Of a stretch of DNA of 64,000 nt, positions 46,588 through 54,504 are shown one piece after another. The notes beneath the pieces were generated by a model, which worked only from the letters and a program-made list of their open reading frames with translations, made no database searches and was not told the DNA's origin. This DNA comes from Rhodobacteraceae bacterium EL53 (lineage in GTDB: Bacteria > Pseudomonadota > Alphaproteobacteria > Rhodobacterales > Rhodobacteraceae). The number at the start of each line of letters is the position of its first letter. Position 1 is the stretch's first letter. Both the position numbers and the translations under genes were made by a program. The DNA is taken from positions 186,001 through 250,000 of the forward strand of contig OMPR01000014.1 in the NCBI GenBank assembly GCA_900313015.1, given 5' to 3'.

Positions 46588-47199
46588 TTACAGGAAACGC
46601 TCGAGCAACATCTTGAACGTCGCGGCGAGTTCATCATGGGATTTGGGGGCTGCCCCAGTCTGGTTTTGCATCAAGTAGCGAAATACACCGTCCATCAGAG
46701 CATAGTGAATTTCGACTTCTTCAAACGACGTATGTCCTGCTTTTTCAAATGCAGTACGAACAATCGCGATCAACATGTTTTCGATTTCAATCGCAGCGGC
46801 ACGGAACGTTTCGTCAAACATCGCCTGCGTGCGAATATCATACCACAAACTATGCGACCTTCGTTCGTCGATGATGGAGGATGCGAGCGCCTGTGCAAAG
46901 GCTTCTATCACTTGATCGCGACCCTGCGCCTTGCTCAACGAGTCAATGATGTTTCGCGCAAATTCCTGTTTATAAACCGACGCGCAATAGATGATCAGAT
47001 CTGAACGATCCTCAAAATAGTAATGCAGCATGCCCAAGGACAAACCGCACTTTTCGGCAATGTCGCGCAATGACGTATTCGCATAACCCAGCTCTTTGAG
47101 CACTGTTATGGCGCTTTCTGCGATCAGGCGCTTTTTCTCGTCTCGCTTCGCATTCTTGCGGGCATGACGCTGTTGCAGCTTTTCGGGCAGGTCAGTCAT
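46588..47199 (-). CDS. TetR-family regulator (BetI-like)
   Basis: A 203-aa TetR protein. Helix-turn-helix at about 25-70 (AITVLKELGYANTSLRDIAE then CGLSLGMLHYYFEDRSDLI). The C-terminal domain resembles BetI-type regulators. It is downstream of the acyl-CoA synthetase and GMC oxidoreductase genes on the same strand but separated by an 11-bp hairpin. It may control those genes; a good dyad lies upstream of the GMC gene at 50722-50739. A short dyad, CGATC-N5-GATCG, overlaps its own leader at 47203-47217. Confidence 0.83.
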   Translation of the reverse strand: MTDLPEKLQQRHARKNAKRDEKKRLIAESAITVLKELGYANTSLRDIAEKCGLSLGMLHYYFEDRSDLIIYCASVYKQEFARNIIDSLSKAQGRDQVIEAFAQALASSIIDERRSHSLWYDIRTQAMFDETFRAAAIEIENMLIAIVRTAFEKAGHTSFEEVEIHYALMDGVFRYLMQNQTGAAPKSHDELAATFKMLLERFL

Positions 47200-47279
47200 G
47201 TTCGATCTCTTTGATCGGAAAAGTTGTGGGTCAATCTCATAGGGTGGGGCGTATCAAGCAAAGAAGCGAAATACGAGTG

Positions 47280-47312
47280 GGGACCCAAACCCTTACACCA
47301 TGTTTGGGTCCC
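47280..47312 (-). terminator. 11-bp hairpin after the acyl-CoA synthetase gene
   Basis: GGGACCCAAAC (47280-47290) pairs perfectly with GTTTGGGTCCC (47302-47312). On the minus strand it lies seven bases after the synthetase stop. T-tract is weak. Confidence 0.65.
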
Positions 47313-47318
47313 GTCATA

Positions 47319-48947
47319 TCAGAGTCCCCGTTCGATGAGCGTGTTACCGAATTGATCACGCAACTTGTTTTTCAACATTTTGCCGGTCCCGTTCAGTGGG
47401 ATGGCATCAGCAAAAACCACCGCATCCGGAATCTGCCACTTGGCAACTTTGTCATGGAACAGGGCAAGGATCTCATCCTCGGTTGGGTCTGCGTCTTCGG
47501 CTTTGACGGCCACAATTATGGGCCTTTCGTCCCACTTGGGATGCTTTGCGCCGATGGCGGCGGCCATGGCCACGCCGGGGTGCGAGACGGCGATGCCTTC
47601 CAGATCAACTGATGAAATCCACTCACCGCCTGATTTGATAATATCCTTGGTCCGATCTCGGATCACCATGAACCCATCTGCATCAATGGTGGAAACGTCA
47701 CCAGTGTCGAACCAGCCATCCGCTGTAAGCGCGGTATCCTCTTTTCCATAATACGTATCGACAACCCAGTGCCCACGCACCTGCAAGGCACCTTCGGACA
47801 CGCCATCATGCGGCAACGCCACGCCAGCGTCGTCAACGATGCGCAGATCAATGCCGAATGGCGGACGACCCTGTCCCAAACGCAGGGCGGCCATAAGGTC
47901 AGCATCCAGCTCTGAATGCTTGCTTTTGGGACGGTTCGCCGTTCCCAATGGGCTGGTTTCCGTCATGCCCCATGCATGGACCGTATCGCAGCCATAATCG
48001 TCGCGGAAGGTGGCGATCATCGACGGTGCAGCAGCAGATCCACCAATCACATTGCGCTTGAGGCTTTCCATTTTCGACCCGGATTTAGCAGCCGACGCCA
48101 GCAACATTTGCCAGATTGTAGGAACACCCAAGGCCAGACTGACCTGATATTCATCAATCATTCCCAACAGGCTATCGCCGTCCAATCCGGGGCCAGGCAT
48201 GATCAATTTAGCGCCGCACATGGCAGCTGCATAGGGAATGCCCCATGCGTTTGCATGAAACATTGGGACCACAGGAAGGATCGTTTCCTGTGCCGACAAC
48301 GACAAACCATCCGGCAAAGAGATCGCAAATGTATGTAACATCGTTGAACGGTGGTAATACAGCACCCCTTTGGGATTGCCGGTCGTACCCGAGGTATAAC
48401 AAAGCGAACAGGGGGTATCCTCGCTCAGGGCTGGCCATTGGTACGCATCATCCCCTGAGGAAACGAGGTCATCAAAGAACACCACGCCGGGCACTGCGGC
48501 GGCAACTTCGGGGTCGTGCGCACCCAAATAGATGAAGTGCTCAATTGTTTTCAGATGATCACGCGTGCCGGTGATCAATGGCATGAAGGTCTTGTCGAAA
48601 AAGATCGCTTTGTCGGCAGCATCGTTGCAGATGAAAATGAATTGTTCGGGAAACAACCGCGGGTTCAATGTGTGGCAAACCATGCCCCCACCCGACACCG
48701 CAAACCAGACTTTCAGGTGCCGGTGATTGTTCCAAGCCAAGGTCGCAATGCGATCACCTTGCTCTAGGCCCAGCTTTCCAAGGGCCGAAGCCATCTGGCG
48801 CGCGCTGCGTTCCACTTCGCTCCAATTGCTGGTGTTGGTAGACCCGTCAATCTCGCGTGAAATGATTTCTGTATCCGCATGGAATTTAGCGGCGTGCACA
48901 ATCAGATCGCTGATCAGCAGATCCTGTTTCATCATTGAACCAAGCAT
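47319..48947 (-). CDS. Acyl-CoA synthetase (AMP-forming, fatty acid type)
   Basis: A 542-aa AMP-forming ligase. CYTSGTTGNPKGVLYYHRS is the P-loop (about 180-198), AWGMTETSPLG near 330 is the A5 motif, DGWFDTGDVSTID near 412 and RTKDIIKSGGEWISSVDLE near 432 mark the hinge, with a late Lys in NGTGKMLKNKL. Start at 48947 has GAGGAG at good spacing. It follows the GMC oxidoreductase gene by 53 bases; together they may oxidise an alcohol through to a CoA ester, though an aldehyde dehydrogenase is missing. Confidence 0.87.
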   Translation of the reverse strand: MLGSMMKQDLLISDLIVHAAKFHADTEIISREIDGSTNTSNWSEVERSARQMASALGKLGLEQGDRIATLAWNNHRHLKVWFAVSGGGMVCHTLNPRLFPEQFIFICNDAADKAIFFDKTFMPLITGTRDHLKTIEHFIYLGAHDPEVAAAVPGVVFFDDLVSSGDDAYQWPALSEDTPCSLCYTSGTTGNPKGVLYYHRSTMLHTFAISLPDGLSLSAQETILPVVPMFHANAWGIPYAAAMCGAKLIMPGPGLDGDSLLGMIDEYQVSLALGVPTIWQMLLASAAKSGSKMESLKRNVIGGSAAAPSMIATFRDDYGCDTVHAWGMTETSPLGTANRPKSKHSELDADLMAALRLGQGRPPFGIDLRIVDDAGVALPHDGVSEGALQVRGHWVVDTYYGKEDTALTADGWFDTGDVSTIDADGFMVIRDRTKDIIKSGGEWISSVDLEGIAVSHPGVAMAAAIGAKHPKWDERPIIVAVKAEDADPTEDEILALFHDKVAKWQIPDAVVFADAIPLNGTGKMLKNKLRDQFGNTLIERGL

Positions 48948-49000
48948 GTCTTAGCTCCTCTGTTCTTTTGTTTTCAATTCTATATTCAACCAAAACGCCG

Positions 49001-50620
49001 CTAGTTGGCGTAGTTAGCTTTTATCATATCTGCGCATTTTTCACCGATCATGATCGAAGGCGCATTGGTATTCCCGGAAACAACGGTCGGCATGATGGAT
49101 GCATCCGCAACCCTGAGACCTTGAAGCCCATGAACTTTGAGTTCGGCATCCACCACGGCCAGATCATCAACACCCATTTTGCAGGTCCCGACGGGATGAT
49201 AGACCGTATCGGCACGATCTCGAATATGGTTTTCCCATTCCGCGTCCGTCATATTGTCGTGAACGCCAAAAAGCTCTTTGTTTTGATAGCCTTTCATCGC
49301 AGGCGCATTCAGGATGTCGCGAGTTTTACGCGCGCCTTTGATGAGCGTTTGCAGATCACGTTCGTCGCTCAGGAACTTGGGGTCGATGCTGGGAGCGTCC
49401 AAGGGGTCGCCTGAATTCAGAACAACTTCTCCACGAGAATAAGGTCGCAGAACACAGACGTGACACGAGAAACCATGCCCCAAATGCAGCTTGCGCGAAT
49501 GATCATCAACAACAGCGATCACAAAATGGGTCTGCACGTCTGGGCGATCCAATGACGGGTCTGTTTTAAAGAAGCTTCCGGCTTCTGCGATGGTGGATGC
49601 GGCCATCGAGCTACCTGTTTTGCGCCATTCGATGAGTTCTTTTAACAGCTTAAAGGACCCGCGGAGCCCGATGCCCAAATTGTCGGTGTCTTTGGTCGAG
49701 TAGGCCAGAATGAAATCCAAATGATCCTGCAAATTTTGGCCAACACCGGGCAATTCGTGCACCATTTCGATACCGTGTTGGACAATGTCCTGGGATCGTC
49801 CAACCCCTGAGAGTTGCAACAGTTGTGGGGATTGGAAAGCACCGCCTGACAAAACAACCTCTTTGTTTGCGTGTACTTCGTGCGTTTCCTTGCCGCTGCG
49901 ATAGGCGACACCAACCGCACGTTTCCCGTCGAAAATAACACGTGTGGCATGCGCCCGCGTAATCACCGTCAGGTTCGGGCGCTCTGCCATCACCGGGTGC
50001 AGATAGGCCGCAGCCGCGGAACACCGTTCGCCGTTTCGCTCGCTGTCATGAAACAACGTTGTCTGGTACAGGGCCGCACCTTCGTTGTCGCCCGCGTTGA
50101 AGTCCTGCGTTTCACGGATTTGCATCTGGGTGTTTGCTTCGACAAACGCTTTGGAGATGGGGCGGGGGGCTTTGGCGTTGGACACCTGCAGTGGACCCGA
50201 TGACCCATGATGATCATCTGCTCCATTAACGTTGTTTTCGGCCTTTTTGAAAAAGGGCAGAACATCGTCCCATGTCCAACCGTCACAGCCAAGAGCGGCC
50301 CAACCATCGTAATCTTCTTTCTGCCCTCGAACATAAAGCATCGCGTTAATTGCTGAGGAACCACCCAATGTGCGACCCCGGGGTTGGTACCCTTGGCGCC
50401 CATTCAGGCCAGGCTGAGGCACTGTTTTAAAGGCCCAGTTGTTGATCTTTCCATAGCCGGGCAACATGGCAACGACCCCAACCGGTATGCGGATCAAAAG
50501 ATCTTTTCCGTCTCCGCCCGCCTCGAGCAGGCAAACCGTCACATTTGGATCTTCGCTTAACCGAGATGCAATCGTTGCACCTGCTGATCCTCCACCCACG
50601 ATCACAAAGTCATACATCAT
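49001..50620 (-). CDS. GMC-family FAD oxidoreductase (choline dehydrogenase-like)
   Basis: A 539-aa flavoprotein of the glucose-methanol-choline family. The dinucleotide motif IVGGGSAGATIASRL is at about 7-21, the GMC signature RGRTLGGSSAINAMLYVRG near 78-96, and SGGAFQSPQLLQLSGVG near 255-270. The catalytic His is in YHPVGTCKMG and a second base (Asn) in VVSGNTNAPSIMIGE. It oxidises an alcohol, perhaps choline-like or aliphatic. The start at 50620 (tandem ATG ATG) has GGGAGGGG upstream. Likely first gene of GMC-synthetase, with TetR as regulator. Confidence 0.88.
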   Translation of the reverse strand: MMYDFVIVGGGSAGATIASRLSEDPNVTVCLLEAGGDGKDLLIRIPVGVVAMLPGYGKINNWAFKTVPQPGLNGRQGYQPRGRTLGGSSAINAMLYVRGQKEDYDGWAALGCDGWTWDDVLPFFKKAENNVNGADDHHGSSGPLQVSNAKAPRPISKAFVEANTQMQIRETQDFNAGDNEGAALYQTTLFHDSERNGERCSAAAAYLHPVMAERPNLTVITRAHATRVIFDGKRAVGVAYRSGKETHEVHANKEVVLSGGAFQSPQLLQLSGVGRSQDIVQHGIEMVHELPGVGQNLQDHLDFILAYSTKDTDNLGIGLRGSFKLLKELIEWRKTGSSMAASTIAEAGSFFKTDPSLDRPDVQTHFVIAVVDDHSRKLHLGHGFSCHVCVLRPYSRGEVVLNSGDPLDAPSIDPKFLSDERDLQTLIKGARKTRDILNAPAMKGYQNKELFGVHDNMTDAEWENHIRDRADTVYHPVGTCKMGVDDLAVVDAELKVHGLQGLRVADASIMPTVVSGNTNAPSIMIGEKCADMIKANYAN

Positions 50621-50721
50621 AACACCCCTCCCAAGGCTGGTCGCTGAACCGTCAGCGAGACCAGTGCACACTGGAAAGAATTCGTATCCGTCAGTGTGGT
50701 TGGCGTTTATTAGTCAAAAAC

Positions 50722-50739
50722 ACTGGACAAATGTCCAGT
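50722..50739. promoter_or_regulatory. Perfect 18-base dyad upstream of the GMC gene
   Basis: ACTGGAC (50722-50728), AAAT, GTCCAGT (50733-50739). It lies about 100 bases upstream of the GMC start and downstream of tctA. Symmetry and length fit a TetR-family operator, and the TetR at 46588 is the nearest candidate binder. Confidence 0.55.
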
Positions 50740-50845
50740 ATTTCTGTCGGTACCGTCACGTCAAATCAGGGCGCGCAGTCGGATCATGGAACAGACCGGT
50801 CCGTCAGAGAGCTGTTTGAGGCTGCTAATAGACACAGGCCGGTGG

Positions 50846-52369
50846 TCATTCTTCGATAGAGGTTTCCGGAGGTAGGTCATCTGATTGGGTTCTGCTGAGG
50901 AACCAGATGAGCGACACCATTGAGAGCGCAAGCAGAGCCAAGGCAATCGGATAATTCACTAACTTACTCCAATCTCCGTTCATCAACGCAAGGCTTTGGG
51001 ACAGCGAGATTTCAAACCGGGGGCCTAAGAAAAAGGCGATGATAAAGATAACGACGGAAAATCCAAAGCTCGTCATCAGATACCCTAGGCCCGCAAAGAT
51101 CAGCATGATTGCGACACCAAAAATGCCACCCGTCGCCATTGAGACACCCACGATGCAGAGCAACAAAGCAGAGGCAAAGATGATGGATTCCGGGGCTGAT
51201 ACGACCTTGACCCAGAACCGTAAACCCAGCTGACCGACCCACAGGTTCAGCAGGTTGGCCATAATCATCGCACCGAACAAGCCATAGATCAGTCTCCCTT
51301 GGTCTTGAAACAACAACGGGCCGGGCTGAATGCCGTGGATCATGAACGCGGAAATGATGAGGGCTGCGCCGACACTACCGGGGATGCCAAGAGTCAAAAG
51401 TGGGATCAGGTTCGACCCAACGACAGCTGAATTTGCAGACTCGGCTGCAGCGATTCCGTGCAGGTTGCCTTTGCCAAAGGTCTCGGGCTCTTTCGACGTG
51501 GTCTTGGCGCTTGCATAAGACATAAACGCGGCCGCGGTGGATCCGATCCCGGGCAAGGCCCCTAGAATTGTACCGATCACGGCACCGCGTAGCATCGTGA
51601 AGCGGCATCCCCAATATTCTGCCCACGTCACCCGGCGATCATCCGGGTTCCCGGTATCATGCAGTTCAATCGCGCCACGCATATCGCCTCGGATCTGCGA
51701 CAAACGTCGCAGGATCTCAGATATGGCCAGCATCCCGATCGCAACTGAGGGTAAGGGAAGACCATCGAACAGTTCAAAATACCCAAAAATCAACCGTGGC
51801 GTATAGTTTTCGGGGTCACTGCCTATGCTGGCACACAGCAGACCCAGAGCGGCGGCAATGATCCCCTTGATCAGCGAATTGCCGATAAGGCCGGAAAGAA
51901 CGGAAAAGGCAAAGATCATCAGCGCGAAAATTTCTACGGGGCCCATGCGCAATGCCAGAATAGCAAGTGGGGCCGAAACCGTGATAAGAACGATATCTGA
52001 AAAGGTGTCCCCGGTGACCGAGGAAAATAGCGCCATCTTCGTGGCTTTTAGGGGCTTTCCAGCACGGGCCAATGGGTAGCCATCCATCGCGGTTGCCGCG
52101 GCATCCGGTGTTCCGGGCGTGTTCATCAGTACGGCCGGAACGGCACCCCCAACAAGTCCGCCCTTGTTCACACCCACCAGAAACGCAATTGCGGGCAGGG
52201 GATCAAGCCCAAACGTAAACGGGATCGCGATCGCCATAGCCATGACCGGACCGATGCCGGGCACGGCGCCGACAAACTGTCCTAATACCACCCCGAACAG
52301 GACAAAAGCGAGGTTCCAAAGGGTGAATGCATCGGCGAAACCAGCAAGGATTGTAGCTAAATCTACCAT
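50846..52369 (-). CDS. Tripartite tricarboxylate transporter large permease (TctA)
   Basis: A 507-aa membrane protein with about 12 hydrophobic segments. TctA landmarks: VGAVPGIGPVMAMAIAIPF, GGLVGGAVPAVLMNTPGTPDAAATAMDGYP (given as NTPGTPDAAATAMDGYP), LGALPGIGSTAAAFMSYA and LGIPGSVGAALII. It ends the marR-tctC-tctB-tctA set. Substrate unknown; the neighbouring sulfatase hints at a sulfated or phosphonate-derived acid. Confidence 0.9.
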   Translation of the reverse strand: MVDLATILAGFADAFTLWNLAFVLFGVVLGQFVGAVPGIGPVMAMAIAIPFTFGLDPLPAIAFLVGVNKGGLVGGAVPAVLMNTPGTPDAAATAMDGYPLARAGKPLKATKMALFSSVTGDTFSDIVLITVSAPLAILALRMGPVEIFALMIFAFSVLSGLIGNSLIKGIIAAALGLLCASIGSDPENYTPRLIFGYFELFDGLPLPSVAIGMLAISEILRRLSQIRGDMRGAIELHDTGNPDDRRVTWAEYWGCRFTMLRGAVIGTILGALPGIGSTAAAFMSYASAKTTSKEPETFGKGNLHGIAAAESANSAVVGSNLIPLLTLGIPGSVGAALIISAFMIHGIQPGPLLFQDQGRLIYGLFGAMIMANLLNLWVGQLGLRFWVKVVSAPESIIFASALLLCIVGVSMATGGIFGVAIMLIFAGLGYLMTSFGFSVVIFIIAFFLGPRFEISLSQSLALMNGDWSKLVNYPIALALLALSMVSLIWFLSRTQSDDLPPETSIEE

Positions 52370-52376
52370 TCGAACC

Positions 52377-52802
52377 TCAGGGTAGGGCGCGGTCTAAGAC
52401 GTAGACTACGAGAAACCAAATTGTTGCGGGCAACACCGCGACGCCAAGGATCAGCCACAAAGGCCGCCGTTCGCCAATGAGCAGCATTAAAACCAATGCA
52501 ATCACTGGGGCCGTGTAAGTAAAGCCGAGGTAAGACATCGCCAGCAATCCGAAGGCAAGCAGACCAAAATAAAGGGCGGCTTTCTGAAATTCTATCATCC
52601 GCTGGGGTCGGTGAGTGGTGGGTTTTAGGATCAACAAAATACCACAGACGATAAGGACAATTGCAACGGCATTAGGAATGGTGGCGGGTAGAACCCAGCC
52701 GTCGTCAACCGCTTCGACAAAATTGGGGATGACTCCGAAATAAAGCACCAATCCAAACAGTGAAATGACGGCCCCAGCGCCACGATCTGCGGTAACTGAC
52801 AT
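52377..52802 (-). CDS. Tripartite tricarboxylate transporter small permease (TctB)
   Basis: A 141-aa protein with four predicted membrane helices, as in TctB. The ATG at 52802 follows AAGGGGGAACT; the longer frame to 52859 is not needed. Seven bases separate it from tctA. It completes the membrane part of the TTT importer. Confidence 0.85.
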   Translation of the reverse strand: MSVTADRGAGAVISLFGLVLYFGVIPNFVEAVDDGWVLPATIPNAVAIVLIVCGILLILKPTTHRPQRMIEFQKAALYFGLLAFGLLAMSYLGFTYTAPVIALVLMLLIGERRPLWLILGVAVLPATIWFLVVYVLDRALP

Positions 52803-52859
52803 TGAGTTCCCCCTTAGAAACAGACCCCGCCAGTTCGATAAACCAGCGGGGACATTCAT

Positions 52860-53807
52860 TTAGTCAGCAAACAGAACGCGGACGTTTTCAACACCATCCA
52901 CCAGCATCTGTTTTGTGGTGTCCGGGCCAAGATTTAGTGCTTCAGTCTGTGTCGCATTCTTAACGACTTCGGCAACTTCATCGGAAGCAATCGCATCACT
53001 CAGAGCTTTGGTCAGCGCAGCAAGGGCTTCGGGATCTGTGCCTGCGGTCGTTGCGAAAAAGAAGTAAGGATCGACATACACGTCATAACCCGCTTCGCGC
53101 ACAGTCTGTGTGTCGGGAGCATAGTTGTGACGTGAATCATTGGCGCTTGCGATCATCTTGACGTCGCCGGATTCCAGATACTGCAGGTGTTCGCCCGAGC
53201 CAAAACCGGCCAGCACTTGCCCGCCAAGGATCAGTTTCATGTTTTCAGCGCCACCTTTGGTGGAAACATACCGGAAACCTGCACCGGCCTCTTTGTCGAC
53301 GGCGGACATCAGGAACTTTTGCGGTGCTGCGCTAAAGGCGATGGGCAAGCCATCATTGGCCTTAGCGTATTCGACCATTCCGGCAATGTCGTCGAATGGT
53401 GCATCCGCACTGGCAACAAGGGCGAGCTGAGCGTGTGCGACGGTGCCAAGATAGTCAAAACTGTCAAGATCAAACGGCAGCTGATCCCCGCGTTTCACCA
53501 AGTTGATCATGATGGGCATGTTTACACCCATGCCGATGACATTGCCTTTGGGCGGCATTTTGGAAATACCGGTGAACATGGCGACGCCACCGCCGCCTGT
53601 CTTGTTCTCGGCGATGATGTTCCAGCCGGTTTGCTCTTTCATGACCTTTGCGATCACACGACCCATTGTGTCGGTCGATCCACCGGCACCAAAGCCGATT
53701 TGCAATCTAAGCGTACCGCTAGGTTTCCAGTCCGCGGCAGTTGCTGCGGTGGCAAGGGCCATAACGGCGCCTGCCAAAAGCCCGGTCAGTTTGGTTGTTA
53801 ATGTCAT
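52860..53807 (-). CDS. Tripartite tricarboxylate transporter substrate-binding protein (TctC)
   Basis: A 315-aa Bug/TctC binding protein. Signal peptide to about residue 24 (ATAATA-AD). LRLQIGFGAGGSTDTMGRVIAK is the family's ligand-binding N-terminus; NIIAENKTGGGG and GFGSGEHLQYLESGDVKMIA follow. The ATG at 53807 follows GGAGG. It is the first transporter gene after marR, so ligand binding and regulation are linked. Confidence 0.9.
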   Translation of the reverse strand: MTLTTKLTGLLAGAVMALATAATAADWKPSGTLRLQIGFGAGGSTDTMGRVIAKVMKEQTGWNIIAENKTGGGGVAMFTGISKMPPKGNVIGMGVNMPIMINLVKRGDQLPFDLDSFDYLGTVAHAQLALVASADAPFDDIAGMVEYAKANDGLPIAFSAAPQKFLMSAVDKEAGAGFRYVSTKGGAENMKLILGGQVLAGFGSGEHLQYLESGDVKMIASANDSRHNYAPDTQTVREAGYDVYVDPYFFFATTAGTDPEALAALTKALSDAIASDEVAEVVKNATQTEALNLGPDTTKQMLVDGVENVRVLFAD

Positions 53808-53858
53808 GTTCGTACCTCCATTTGAACATTGCGGGGCGCACCATACCGGCACGAATAA

Positions 53859-54347
53859 TTAGTCTTGGGCAGCGGCCACTTCAGCTGCTGCACCAATGCG
53901 AGCGCACATATCTAGAAACGTCTCCTGTTCCTCGGGGCTCAGCGCGGCATCAATGGTGTCGGCAAGTGTGATCATACGGGGCAGCATATCGTGATGCTTC
54001 TTACGGCCCGCTTGGGTCAGAGCGAAAACACGTGCGCGCTTATCGTGGTCAGACGGGCGCGAGGTTATGAACCCGCGCGTTTCCATTTCTTTTAGCACGC
54101 GACTGAGCTGACCCTGTTCAATGCGCGAAAACGTGATCAATTCCTTTTGCGTGGCCTCCGGCGCCATTGATAGGCCCATGAACACTCGCCATGACACCAA
54201 GCCAACGCCGGGTTCTTTGGAAACTGTGCGTGTGACATCTGATTTCAGCATACGTGAGAGCCGAAATACCGTGACTGCAAGCAGGCTCGCTCCATCCGGG
54301 ATTTGGCCGGGTCGCATTCCTGTCAATCGCTTTACGGTGTCGCGCAC
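53859..54347 (-). CDS. MarR-family transcriptional regulator
   Basis: A 162-aa winged-helix regulator. DNA-binding core is TQKELITFSRIEQGQLSRVLK (about 65-85) with wing FITSRPSDHDKRARVFALT. I chose the GTG at 54347 because AAGGA lies at ideal spacing; in-frame ATGs further upstream (54389, 54419) lack such a site and would run through the operator palindromes. It is divergent from the sulfatase gene and 51 bases ahead of tctC, so it likely controls both. Confidence 0.83.
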   Translation of the reverse strand: MRDTVKRLTGMRPGQIPDGASLLAVTVFRLSRMLKSDVTRTVSKEPGVGLVSWRVFMGLSMAPEATQKELITFSRIEQGQLSRVLKEMETRGFITSRPSDHDKRARVFALTQAGRKKHHDMLPRMITLADTIDAALSPEEQETFLDMCARIGAAAEVAAAQD

Positions 54348-54374
54348 TCTGGATTCCTTTTTTCGTTGCCACAC

Positions 54375-54392
54375 TGTATGACTTCTCATACA
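54375..54392. promoter_or_regulatory. MarR-type operator 1
   Basis: TGTATGA (54375-54381), CTTC, TCATACA (54386-54392): a perfect 18-base dyad in the divergent marR/sulfatase promoter, immediately upstream of the marR start region. Confidence 0.6.
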
Positions 54393-54399
54393 AATTACC

Positions 54400-54416
54400 A
54401 CATAAATATGATATGT
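54400..54416. promoter_or_regulatory. MarR-type operator 2
   Basis: ACATA (54400-54404), seven-base spacer, TATGT (54412-54416). It lies seven bases from the first dyad, so two dimers could bind side by side and cover both promoters. Confidence 0.45.
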
Positions 54417-54504
54417 CATGTAAATTGTTTTGGCTTCTGCTAGAACTGGATACATGACACGACTTGGGGCCCCTGTTTGGCACCGTAACTGAAAGAAGAA
54501 ATCC

